From assembly GCA_001784725.1 (NCBI GenBank), contig MFRX01000009.1:72425-107360 (forward strand): a stretch of DNA of 34,936 nt, read 5' to 3'. Below are positions 9,340 to 18,749 of the stretch, piece by piece. Under the pieces are notes generated by a model. It saw only the letters and a program-made list of their open reading frames with translations, was not told the origin of the DNA and ran no database searches. The translations under genes were made by a program, and so were the position numbers. The DNA is from Candidatus Moranbacteria bacterium RIFCSPHIGHO2_02_FULL_40_12b (GTDB lineage Bacteria; Patescibacteriota; Minisyncoccia; Moranbacterales; 2-12-FULL-40-10). The number at the start of each line of letters is the position of its first letter. Position 1 is the first letter of the stretch.

Positions 9340-9806
9340 ATCCCAAGTTTTTGGTTTTTGACGTGGATGGTGTTTTTACAACCGGCCCTTTTTTATATAC
9401 GGTTAACGGAAAATTTGCCAAGACATTTGGTCCTCATGATAATGACGGGATAAAGATGATTAAAAATAAAATTAAAATTTGCGCTATTTCGGCTGACAAG
9501 AGGGGGTTTGAGATAACAAAAAAAAGAATTCAGGAGGACATGAAAATACCCCTAATCCTAGTAAATGAAAAAGAGCGACTGGATTGGTTTAAGAATAATT
9601 TCAAAAATCTAAAAGAAGAAGTTATCTATATGGGAGATGGAATCCATGATGCAGAAATTTTTGAGTATGTTTGTTATAGCATTGCTCCAAATAACGCTTT
9701 CTATTTGGCAAAAAATAAAGCCAGTTATGTTACTAATGCCAAGAGCGGAGAAGGCGCAGTGGCAGAAGCCTGTATTCATGTATTAAAAATATTTTTATCA
9801 ATTTAA
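9303..9806 (+). CDS. HAD-superfamily phosphatase, KdsC-like
   Basis: 'FLVFDVDGVFTTGPFLY', 'ICAISADKRGFEITKKR', 'VIYMGDGIHDAEIFE'; 37-nt overlap with upstream gene. Confidence 0.85.
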   Translation: MARIKKNKAKKINPKFLVFDVDGVFTTGPFLYTVNGKFAKTFGPHDNDGIKMIKNKIKICAISADKRGFEITKKRIQEDMKIPLILVNEKERLDWFKNNFKNLKEEVIYMGDGIHDAEIFEYVCYSIAPNNAFYLAKNKASYVTNAKSGEGAVAEACIHVLKIFLSI

Positions 9807-9820
9807 TTTTTTAAAAAACA

Positions 9821-10798
9821 ATGGAAGAAATAAATATTACTGAAGGGTTAATCAATATGAATGATTCTGTATCAGCGAAAGAAACTGATTGGGTTCAATC
9901 ATGCGAAGATGCGGCTCAAAATGACGAGTTTTTTAAGACATTTCGATCTTCAAAGGCCTTTCAGCGTGTAATTGAGGGAACACCAAGAGTTGGTGGTATT
10001 TGGAACTTAAAAAGGTTATTGAAAGATAAAAATTTTTTAAAAACCCTGCCATTACTTCAAAAATCTGACATTATTGGACTTCCATTAAATACAATACAAT
10101 TTAAATTTAATGAAAAAAGCTACAATCTTTCCCCAACAACTATTCGATATGCAAATAATGCCTCGAACTGCGTATCTTTTTTTGGCAAAGATATTTTTTT
10201 AGGGAATACCGATATTTTTGAAATTGGCGCTGGATATGGAGGTGAATTTAAGGTTTTTAATGATTATTCAGTAGCTTTATTTAATAAAAAATTAGATACA
10301 AAATGGCATATATATGACCTTCCATCCTCAATCGCCGTTATTAAAAAATTTCTATCACATTTTAATTATCTGCCAAATTTTAATGAGTTAAAAAAGGATT
10401 CAACAGAAAAAAACTCTAACAGCCTAGTTATTTCAAACGGAGCTTTTTCTGAAATGACGGGGTCATTGCTAGATGAATATTTTGAAGCTGTTATTTCGCC
10501 TGCAAAATACGGCTATTTTATTTCTAATTTTGAGATCCAGTCAGAACCTTTTGGCGGTTGGAATACTAAAAAATTTATTATGCGCTTAAAAAAGTGTGGG
10601 AAGAATGACGTTGCTATTTTACCTGCTGAAAAATATTTGAGCTACTTCGATCAACAAGCTGGGAGTAAACTAATTGTTTTTGGGCACACTGCCTTAAAAG
10701 ACGATAAATCGAAAATTAAAGACATAATTTTAATAAAATTTATAGAATTTCTAGATAGTTGTGAGGATTTTTTTAAAAATAAATTTTTAAAAAACTAA
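9821..10798 (+). CDS. Putative sugar O-methyltransferase
   Basis: 'IFEIGAGYGGEFKVFNDYS', 'WHIYDLPSSIAVIKKFL', 'VISNGAFSEMTGSLLDEYFEAVISPAKYGYFISNF'. Confidence 0.7.
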   Translation: MEEINITEGLINMNDSVSAKETDWVQSCEDAAQNDEFFKTFRSSKAFQRVIEGTPRVGGIWNLKRLLKDKNFLKTLPLLQKSDIIGLPLNTIQFKFNEKSYNLSPTTIRYANNASNCVSFFGKDIFLGNTDIFEIGAGYGGEFKVFNDYSVALFNKKLDTKWHIYDLPSSIAVIKKFLSHFNYLPNFNELKKDSTEKNSNSLVISNGAFSEMTGSLLDEYFEAVISPAKYGYFISNFEIQSEPFGGWNTKKFIMRLKKCGKNDVAILPAEKYLSYFDQQAGSKLIVFGHTALKDDKSKIKDIILIKFIEFLDSCEDFFKNKFLKN

Positions 10799-10804
10799 CT
10801 TGGT

Positions 10805-11938
10805 ATGAAGAAAATATTAAGAAATAAAAGTATTCTAACTGGAAAAAATAAGCTAGAACAACTTTATGAATTTAAGAAGTTTCCTGTTTTTATGGGTTGC
10901 GTAGATAATTTAGATGATAAAAACGATATCAATGTTGATATGAGCTTTAGTATTTGTAGAGATACTGGGATAATTCAATTAGATGAATTATTACCGCTCG
11001 ATTTGATTTACCAAAATCAACATAACGATGGCGTAGGTAAAATTTGGCAAGAACATTATGTTTCTTTTGCAAAATTTTTAGAAAAATTTAATCCTAAGGA
11101 AGTATTGGAAATTGGAGGAGCTAATGATTTTATTGCAAATTATTATTTAGAGCGAAACCCAAAAACCACCTGGACAATTATTGAGCCCCATCCGCTTTTC
11201 AAAAATAAAAAAATAAAAATCATAAAAAGGTGGTTTGATGAATCGTTTGTGCTAAAATCAAAAAAAATTGATACAATAATGCATTCTCATGTATTAGAGC
11301 ATACATACGAACCAATAAAATTTATTAAGCATATCGCAAAATTCTCAGAAGAAGGGTCGCGACATATTTTTACAATCCCCAATATGGTTGAACAACTTTC
11401 TAGAAAATATACTAATTGCTTGAACTTTGAGCATACATTATTTTTGGCAGAGCCATTTATAGATTATATTCTAAGAATTAATGGCTTTAAAATATTAAAA
11501 AAAAGTTATTTTCAGGATCATAGTATATTTTATGCCACTGAAAAAATTAAATTAAATAAAGAAAAAATAACTTTACCAAAAAAATATTCTCAATACAAGA
11601 AACTTTTTTCCGAATTTGTTAAATATCATCAGGATTTAATTAATTCTCTTAATAAAAAAATAGACAAATTTGACGGAGATATTTATTTATTTGGGGCCCA
11701 TATTTTCTCCCAATACTTATTAGAATTTGGATTAAATAAGAAAAAAATCAAGGGGATTTTAGACAATTCAGATCTAAAAAATGGAAAAAGACTATACGGC
11801 ACCAATTTAATAGTTAAAAAACCAGAAACATTAAAAGGAAGAAAGAATGTCGCGATTATTTTAAAAGTTGGAGCCTATCGAAATGAAATTATAAAACAAG
11901 TAAAGAAAATTAATCCGAATATTGTTATTTTTGAATAA
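10805..11938 (+). CDS. SAM-dependent C-methyltransferase-like protein
   Basis: 'VLEIGGANDFIANYYLERNP', 'IMHSHVLEHTYEPIKFIKHIAKF', C-terminal 'IYLFGAHIFSQYLLEFGLNKKKIKGILDNSDLKNGKRLYGTN' domain. Confidence 0.75.
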   Translation: MKKILRNKSILTGKNKLEQLYEFKKFPVFMGCVDNLDDKNDINVDMSFSICRDTGIIQLDELLPLDLIYQNQHNDGVGKIWQEHYVSFAKFLEKFNPKEVLEIGGANDFIANYYLERNPKTTWTIIEPHPLFKNKKIKIIKRWFDESFVLKSKKIDTIMHSHVLEHTYEPIKFIKHIAKFSEEGSRHIFTIPNMVEQLSRKYTNCLNFEHTLFLAEPFIDYILRINGFKILKKSYFQDHSIFYATEKIKLNKEKITLPKKYSQYKKLFSEFVKYHQDLINSLNKKIDKFDGDIYLFGAHIFSQYLLEFGLNKKKIKGILDNSDLKNGKRLYGTNLIVKKPETLKGRKNVAIILKVGAYRNEIIKQVKKINPNIVIFE

Positions 11939-11941
11939 AAT

Positions 11942-13084
11942 ATGGTTACTGCAATTTGCAATATATACATTAATTCTGAGGCAAAATTAGGTCTTTTTAA
12001 AGAGACCTTTCCTTTTGTTTATCCTATTAGTGATAATTGGCTTGTTTATATTAGGGGAAAATTTAAGCAAGAAGCAATCGAGCATATCAGAAGCTCATTT
12101 AACGATGTCGAGGACAGGTGTATATTCTTTGAAAGTCTTTATGATGATGATTGGGCGAAAAGCACTACGAGGATGCTGGAAAAATCCAAATACGATTACA
12201 TATATGTTTTTTTAGAGGATCATTTCTTATTAAAACCCATTGATCATTTTAAGAAGGTGATACGAGATATGATAAAAAATAATATAGATTATTTCCAATA
12301 CTCTTTTTTTAACATTGGACTACCCATTTATTCTATAGAACACTTATATCCTGATGTGACAGACTATCTTTGCGCATTTGAGTTTGATTCAGAAAAATTA
12401 CCAGTATTGCGAAAAACAAACAAGGCATTTTATCCATATTCACTCACTAGCGTTTCGTCGAAAAAGTATTTTAATCATCTTTTAAGCATTGAAAATAAAT
12501 ACATTATCAAGGTTCCGATTTTAATACAGGCTTTAATGGAGAATATCTTCTTTTTCTATCCAAGGAATCGTGTTTTTTGGCTTACGATAAATAAATTATT
12601 CTCAATTATCAATATTCGGTTTGTTATTTATCCCCGTGCCACCCCGTTTAATTTAGAAAAATCATTATTTGATTGTGATGAAGAATTATTGCCGATTAAG
12701 GTGGGCGGACTGAAAGAAGAAATTTTTGCAAATTGGGATGATGACAACAAATTAAGCAATTCATCCTTAATTAAACGTGGTTTATATCCTAAATACTTCC
12801 GTATTGACAGTCAGGAAAAGCCAAAAATTAACGAGGGTAGAGAATATATTCTAAATCAGGGTCAGAACAGTAATCATCAATATTGCCCTGATGTCAGCAG
12901 GGTTATGAAAATACCAAAAAAACATATTTACGTCAAAAAAGGAACTCTTAAAATATCATCAGAAAATGAATCATTTATATTAAATTCGGGGCAGTCAGTA
13001 TGGGTTACTGCAAACATTCCCCACTCTTTTTTTGCTTGTGAAGATTGTGTTTTTCATTTATATTTAGATAGTGGTTTACAGTAG
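11942..13084 (+). CDS. Hypothetical protein: glycosyltransferase-like N-terminus plus C-terminal cupin-like domain
   Basis: 'YDYIYVFLEDHFLLKPIDHF' resembles GT-A acidic motif; C-term 'KKHIYVKKGTLKISSENESFILNSGQSVWVTANIPHSFFA' has a cupin-like beta pattern. Confidence 0.5.
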   Translation: MVTAICNIYINSEAKLGLFKETFPFVYPISDNWLVYIRGKFKQEAIEHIRSSFNDVEDRCIFFESLYDDDWAKSTTRMLEKSKYDYIYVFLEDHFLLKPIDHFKKVIRDMIKNNIDYFQYSFFNIGLPIYSIEHLYPDVTDYLCAFEFDSEKLPVLRKTNKAFYPYSLTSVSSKKYFNHLLSIENKYIIKVPILIQALMENIFFFYPRNRVFWLTINKLFSIINIRFVIYPRATPFNLEKSLFDCDEELLPIKVGGLKEEIFANWDDDNKLSNSSLIKRGLYPKYFRIDSQEKPKINEGREYILNQGQNSNHQYCPDVSRVMKIPKKHIYVKKGTLKISSENESFILNSGQSVWVTANIPHSFFACEDCVFHLYLDSGLQ

Positions 13085-13119
13085 AAAAATATAAAATTCA
13101 ATTTTTAAAGATAAAAAAT

Positions 13120-14097
13120 ATGAAAAAAGTAGCACTTATAACAGGTATCTTAGGTCAAGATGGTCCCTATCTCGCGAAACTTCTTCTGAAAAATAATTAT
13201 GAAGTTTATGGATTAATTAGGCGATATACGAATCCAAATTTCAGTAATTTAGATTATTTGGGAATTACAGATAAAGTTAATTATATATCGGGCGATATGA
13301 CTGACGAAGCATCTTTAATTAATATCATTAAAACAGTAAGGCCTGATGAAGTATATAATCTCGCAGCGCAGTCATTTGTTGGAGCATCATGGGATCAGGC
13401 AAAAGTGACTAGCGAAATAAATGCCCATGGAGTATTATATTTGCTAAATGCTATAAAGAATTTTGCGCCTAGTGCGAAGTTTTATCAAGCGTCAACTAGT
13501 GAAATGTTCGGGAATAGCCATAAAAATGGGCTTCAGACAGAAGAGACACCATTTCATCCACGAAGTCCGTATGCAATTTCGAAATTATATGCATATTGGA
13601 TGGCGATAAATTTTAAAGAAAGTTACGGAATGTTTTGCGCAAATGGAATACTTTTTAATCACGAGTCTCCAATTAGGGGCATAGAATTTGTTACACGAAA
13701 AATAACTGATGGGGTAGCAAGAATTAAGCTTGGATTAGCAAATGAGATTAGACTGGGAAATTTAGATAGTAAAAGAGATTGGGGGTTTGCCGGAGATTAT
13801 GTTGAGGCAATGTGGTTGATACTTCAGCAAAAAGAGCCAGACAATTATATAATTTCAACTGGTGAAACCCATTCAATTAGAGATTTCCTCGACGCTGCCT
13901 TTAATCATGTCGGAATTAAAAACTGGAAAAAGTATGTTAAATTAGACCCGAGATTTAAACGCCCAGCAGAACTTTTTGCATTGCACGGAAAATCAGATAA
14001 GGCGAGAAGAAAACTTAACTGGAAACCAAAAATCAAATTTGAAAAATTAGTTAAAATGATGATAGATGCGGATATAAAAAGATTGTCGAAAAAATAA
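13120..14097 (+). CDS. gmd: GDP-mannose 4,6-dehydratase
   Basis: 'ALITGILGQDGPYLAKLLL', 'YNLAAQSFVGASW', 'ASTSEMFG', 'SPYAISKLYAYWMAINFKESYGMFCANGILFNHESP', 'RDWGFAGDYVEAMW'. Confidence 0.92.
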   Translation: MKKVALITGILGQDGPYLAKLLLKNNYEVYGLIRRYTNPNFSNLDYLGITDKVNYISGDMTDEASLINIIKTVRPDEVYNLAAQSFVGASWDQAKVTSEINAHGVLYLLNAIKNFAPSAKFYQASTSEMFGNSHKNGLQTEETPFHPRSPYAISKLYAYWMAINFKESYGMFCANGILFNHESPIRGIEFVTRKITDGVARIKLGLANEIRLGNLDSKRDWGFAGDYVEAMWLILQQKEPDNYIISTGETHSIRDFLDAAFNHVGIKNWKKYVKLDPRFKRPAELFALHGKSDKARRKLNWKPKIKFEKLVKMMIDADIKRLSKK

Positions 14098-14100
14098 ATT

Positions 14101-14934
14101 ATGAATTTTAGAGACAAGACAATTATAAAAACCGACCCTTTTTTATCCGTTGTTATGGCGGTGCATAATAGAGAAAAATATTTGCGAGAAGCTATTGAGA
14201 GTGTCTTGAATCAAACATATGAAAATTTCGAATTTTTTCTTATAAATGATGGATCAAATGATAATTCGTGGGAAATTATCAAATCATATGCAGAAATTGA
14301 CAGTCGAATAGTGTGCATAAATAATCATAAAAATCTCGGACAATCATTAGCAAGAAATGTGGCAATTAAAAAAGCACAGGGTGAATATGTTATCATTGCA
14401 GATTCCGATGATATTTGTTTGCCAAGTCGTTTTGAAAATCAGTTAAAATATTTCAAAGAACACAGTTTAGAAGTTGATGTTTTAGGTTCTTTCTTTTGTC
14501 TATTTACTGATGGTGACATCAATAAATGCGAATCAGTACCAGTAAGTATTTCTGATTTAAATGACGGTAAGCCGCCGGTTCATAATCCAACGTGTATGAT
14601 TAAACGAAGTATTTTTTCTAATAATGGCTATTATGACTCTAAATATGATAACGCCGAGGATTATGAATTGTGGTCACGTTGGTCTTCAAGAGGTGTTCGT
14701 TTTCATAATCTCCATGAAGTTTTATATAAAAAAAGAAATCACAGTGGTTGCGTGAGTACTGAAAGGATAAGGCATCAAAATTATCTAATGACTAAAATAA
14801 ATATAATCGCAATAATTAAATATCATAGGCGATTTACAATAGCTGGATACCTGCGCATTCTTGAGCAGCTATTCTATTTTATTTATTTATTGCTAAGATT
14901 AGATAAGGTATACAAAAAGAGTGGAAAATATTAA
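14101..14934 (+). CDS. Family 2 glycosyltransferase
   Basis: 'LSVVMAVHNREKYLREAIESVLNQTYENFEFFLINDGSNDNS', 'IADSDD'. Confidence 0.92.
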   Translation: MNFRDKTIIKTDPFLSVVMAVHNREKYLREAIESVLNQTYENFEFFLINDGSNDNSWEIIKSYAEIDSRIVCINNHKNLGQSLARNVAIKKAQGEYVIIADSDDICLPSRFENQLKYFKEHSLEVDVLGSFFCLFTDGDINKCESVPVSISDLNDGKPPVHNPTCMIKRSIFSNNGYYDSKYDNAEDYELWSRWSSRGVRFHNLHEVLYKKRNHSGCVSTERIRHQNYLMTKINIIAIIKYHRRFTIAGYLRILEQLFYFIYLLLRLDKVYKKSGKY

Positions 14935-14951
14935 AAAACATAATTATTCTC

Positions 14952-15689
14952 ATGGATAATAAAAAAATATTTGATAATTATTTAACGAATCATTATTCTA
15001 AGTGTGAAAAAACAGATTTCAACAACGATAATGAGGTGCTTGTATTACTTGATAAAAATAAGATTCCAATAGATTATAATCTAGGGTCGTTATTTAAGGA
15101 AAAAATAAGCAAAAAAAGCAAAATCCTTGACTTAGGATGTGGCTATGGAAGTTTTTTGTATTTTTTGCGATCGCATTATTATGAAAATGTGACTGGCATT
15201 GACATATCAACTGAAGAAATAGCAATTTGCAAGAAACTTTTCAAGACATATGAATTTTATCATGAGGATATTTTTGCCTATATTCAGAATACTAAAGAGA
15301 GATTTGACGTACTTTATTTGTCACACGTTCTAGAACATATTGATAAAAAACAACTTTTTGAATTTTTGGAAGGCGCAAATAATATTTTAAATGATAATGG
15401 CTTTTTTATTCTCGTGGTTCCAAATAGTGCTGCTTACTTCAATTCTGCGGCAAATCGATACGGAGACCTAACTCACGAGGTCGGGTTTACTGATAAGAGC
15501 TTAAGGCAAGCACTGATGGTAACAAAATTTGATAATATTAAAATTAAAAATTATTTTGGTGTTGGAAATTTTTGGTTGAATATTGTGAGAAAAGTGGCAC
15601 TTTTTTTATTTGAACTATTTATTCAGATTTTAGGTTATGAAAAGCAAGAAATACACACACCAAGCATTCTAGTTATCGCTAGGAAATAA
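14952..15689 (+). CDS. Class I SAM-dependent methyltransferase
   Basis: 'ILDLGCGYGSFLYFL', 'LYLSHVLEHIDKKQL'. Confidence 0.88.
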   Translation: MDNKKIFDNYLTNHYSKCEKTDFNNDNEVLVLLDKNKIPIDYNLGSLFKEKISKKSKILDLGCGYGSFLYFLRSHYYENVTGIDISTEEIAICKKLFKTYEFYHEDIFAYIQNTKERFDVLYLSHVLEHIDKKQLFEFLEGANNILNDNGFFILVVPNSAAYFNSAANRYGDLTHEVGFTDKSLRQALMVTKFDNIKIKNYFGVGNFWLNIVRKVALFLFELFIQILGYEKQEIHTPSILVIARK

Positions 15690-15699
15690 GATATATTCA

Positions 15700-16734
15700 T
15701 CAATCTTTTATCATAAGATTATATACGTCTACTGCCGCGGATCCCCAATCAAAATATTTAGCCCTTTCTAGGCTGTTTTTAATTGCAGTATCTCGATACT
15801 TTTCGTCAAGTATAATTTTTTTACACTCTAATGCCATTTCAATCGGATCAAGTGGGTTCACGGTAGTTTGACTTAGCCCAATTAGTTCTTTCATTGGATC
15901 TCGATTAGATGTCACCACCGGACATCCACATGCCATAGCTTCTGCTATTGGAATGCCAAAACCCTCAAGTAGGGAGGGGAATAATAGAAGTTTTGCGCCA
16001 GAGTATATTTGTGGTAATTTTTTTTCATCTATGTAATCCGTAAAAACAACACTATCTGTAAGTTGTAACTTTTCTATATAGCAAAGTGTTTGCTTTCTGT
16101 TTGTAGGATTTACTCGACCAATTTTTAATAACTTTAAATTTGGGAAATCCTTTTTAAGTATTTGAAAAGATGCTAAAATATTCTCCATATTTTTCCTTGG
16201 CTCCTCAGACCCAACAGAAAGAATGTAGTCAAATAAATACAGTTTTTTCTTAGAAGGCGTGAATAGATCGTGGTCTAATCCACCATATACAACTTTACAT
16301 TTCTTTGTGTCAACGCCCAATGAAGCAAGTTGCGATAAGGAAAAATTAGAAATACATATAATGCCATCAAGTTTATTTAAAACATTTTGATAGGATATGA
16401 ATGGAAGGTATTTATAATAAAAAGGATCTTGCTCGTAGTGATAAAAAATAACAAATTTTTTATTGGGGATAATTATTGACCCAAGTAAATTGAACGATAA
16501 TGGATCTGTAAATAAAACAATATCATCATGCCTAATCATGCACGTTGCCTTGATAGTATTGATTATTTCTGAAATGAAATTAATTAGAGAGTTTTTAAAA
16601 GGCTTGTTATCCAAGAGAATAACTCTTACAGCAACACCTCCTTTTTTTAGATTAAGGATAATAGACTCACTATATTTATTTATAGCGTCTGTCCTTTTTT
16701 CAACGATCACTGTTATCTTTTCTCTGCTAGGCAT
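15700..16734 (-). CDS. Glycosyltransferase family 4
   Basis: 'DYILSVGSEEPRKNMENILASF', 'FPSLLEGFGIPIAEAMACGCPVVTSNRDPMKELIG'. Confidence 0.92.
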   Translation of the reverse strand: MPSREKITVIVEKRTDAINKYSESIILNLKKGGVAVRVILLDNKPFKNSLINFISEIINTIKATCMIRHDDIVLFTDPLSFNLLGSIIIPNKKFVIFYHYEQDPFYYKYLPFISYQNVLNKLDGIICISNFSLSQLASLGVDTKKCKVVYGGLDHDLFTPSKKKLYLFDYILSVGSEEPRKNMENILASFQILKKDFPNLKLLKIGRVNPTNRKQTLCYIEKLQLTDSVVFTDYIDEKKLPQIYSGAKLLLFPSLLEGFGIPIAEAMACGCPVVTSNRDPMKELIGLSQTTVNPLDPIEMALECKKIILDEKYRDTAIKNSLERAKYFDWGSAAVDVYNLMIKD

Positions 16735-16785
16735 AGCTATATTGATAAACGGATTATATTGTTCCTCAGTACTTCCATTAGCTTA

Positions 16786-17625
16786 TTAGTTTCTAGTGAT
16801 TTTAATAAATAAAAACTCATTGCATCCTATGCTTCTTGCGGGTATGGTTTTGGCGCACATAAAATCAAGATTCTTAAAATGATTAACAATAGTTTCAGTA
16901 CTTGCATATTCGTACGGATATCCGCCCAGCCAGTCTTTGATATCTGTAAAAAAATTCATCCCCCGTAGTGATTGATAATTACGAATATAAGTTATCGGGT
17001 TAATGAAGTGAGAGGCGAGCCCACAAACAAAGTAAGCGATATATATTCCCTCCATTATTCTTTTTGTTATCCGGGAACTCTTGTTATATAACCGTTTAAC
17101 TTTTAGCCAAAAAGATGACGATCCTTCGAAAAAAAGCTTATTATCATTATATATGGCTAAATAAAGCTGGCTTAATTCATGCGTCAGAAGAGTTATATTT
17201 TCAAAAGCTTTATGCATATCCCCAGTATGATGCAAAACTCCCCATGAATAAACAATATCAAATTGTCCCAATGATTTTATAAAATTTTCATCCAGAGCGG
17301 ATCCCTTTATAATTTCCCAACGCGGAGGATTATTTTGTTTTTCTTTAAGATGCTTCACGCAGGTAACTGAAAAATCATCTACATCCACACTGACTACTTT
17401 GGAAGCGCCAATGAGATAAGCCGAAAGGGAAAATAATCCGCTGCCGCAACCAATATCCACAAAAGTTTTACCTTTTATTTTTTCCTCTCCGCCAAGGAAA
17501 TTAACCAATGATTTTTTGGCTTCATTGATTCTTTTATCATCCAATGTTTTCAAAAAGGATTGCCAATTTTTTCCAAAGCTGAAGTGATTTTTATTATTAT
17601 ATGAATTTTCGTATAGCTCAGCCAT
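16786..17625 (-). CDS. Class I SAM-dependent methyltransferase
   Basis: 'TFVDIGCGSGLFSLSAYLIGASKVVSVDVDDFSVTC', 'DIVYSWGVLHHTGDM'. Confidence 0.88.
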   Translation of the reverse strand: MAELYENSYNNKNHFSFGKNWQSFLKTLDDKRINEAKKSLVNFLGGEEKIKGKTFVDIGCGSGLFSLSAYLIGASKVVSVDVDDFSVTCVKHLKEKQNNPPRWEIIKGSALDENFIKSLGQFDIVYSWGVLHHTGDMHKAFENITLLTHELSQLYLAIYNDNKLFFEGSSSFWLKVKRLYNKSSRITKRIMEGIYIAYFVCGLASHFINPITYIRNYQSLRGMNFFTDIKDWLGGYPYEYASTETIVNHFKNLDFMCAKTIPARSIGCNEFLFIKITRN

Positions 17626-17627
17626 TT

Positions 17628-18749
17628 TTATATTTTAATCAAATAATTTATTGTGTTAGAAAATTTTTGCGCGATTTTATTTAATCCAAACTGGTTCTGG
17701 ATTTTTTCTTTGGAGTTTTGTCCTATTTTTATTCTAATTTCCTGATTTTCAATTATTTTTTTCAATGAGTTTTTAATCTCCGCGCTATTTTTTATTTGAA
17801 CCAGAATTCCTGTTTTGTTATCCTCAATTAAGCCCTTATTTTCCGGAATGTTGGTTGTAATAATAGGCAATCCGCTTGCCATTGCCTCCATAATCGCATT
17901 ACTCATTCCCTCAAATAGGGTTGGAAAAACAAAAATATCGGAAATTTTTAGCAATTTTGGAACATCATTTCTTTTGCCTAGAAATAGTATATTATTTTTT
18001 GACTGGTAATTTTCTATTTGTTTTAATAAATTTTCTTTTTCTTCTCCATCGCCAACAATCAATAACTTCACATTATTATTTTCTTTATAAATATTTTCAA
18101 ACGCCTCCAATAGATATTTATGTCCTTTGTTGATATGTAAATTAGCTACGCAAATTATGGCTGTTTCCTCCGGCCGTATGCCTAAATTTTCTCTCAAAAC
18201 CTCGTCCCTTTCAATTTTATCATAAAAATCAACATCCACTCCGTTCGGAATGACGGTTATTTTTTCCCGCTTGACCCCGATATTTTCCACATAAAAATTT
18301 TTGACGGATTCGGAATTTGCCAAATAATTTTTCACAAAATATTTTGTTAGTTTCTCAAAAAGGCGCGCCGGCCAGTAATTTCTATGATTATAAGTGGTTC
18401 GCAGAAAAGGAATTATTTTTATTTTAGTAGTGGCTTGTAAAAATATTCTTCCAATTGCATCGGCGTGGAATAAGTAAGTTATTATAACATCCGGATTTAT
18501 TTTTTTTATTTCTTTCAATAATCTTAAATATGCCGGCAAGTCAAAAAAACCGCCTTGTTGAATGTTTATGACGGAAATATTTTCATTTTCAAATTTACCG
18601 GCCAGTTCGCCGCGCTTTTTTAAAGTGATAATAGCGTGCTCAAAATCAGAAAGAAGCGGAAGTGTTCTAAGGAGCATATTCTCACATCCACCGTTATCTA
18701 AGGATTGAATCAAGTGAATTATTTTTTTCTTATTGCTCATAGTTTCCAA
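17628..18749 (-). CDS. Glycosyltransferase family 4
   Basis: 'VIPNGVDVDFY', 'FPTLFEGMSNAIMEAMASGLPIITTNIPENKGLI'. Confidence 0.92.
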   Translation of the reverse strand: METMSNKKKIIHLIQSLDNGGCENMLLRTLPLLSDFEHAIITLKKRGELAGKFENENISVINIQQGGFFDLPAYLRLLKEIKKINPDVIITYLFHADAIGRIFLQATTKIKIIPFLRTTYNHRNYWPARLFEKLTKYFVKNYLANSESVKNFYVENIGVKREKITVIPNGVDVDFYDKIERDEVLRENLGIRPEETAIICVANLHINKGHKYLLEAFENIYKENNNVKLLIVGDGEEKENLLKQIENYQSKNNILFLGKRNDVPKLLKISDIFVFPTLFEGMSNAIMEAMASGLPIITTNIPENKGLIEDNKTGILVQIKNSAEIKNSLKKIIENQEIRIKIGQNSKEKIQNQFGLNKIAQKFSNTINYLIKI

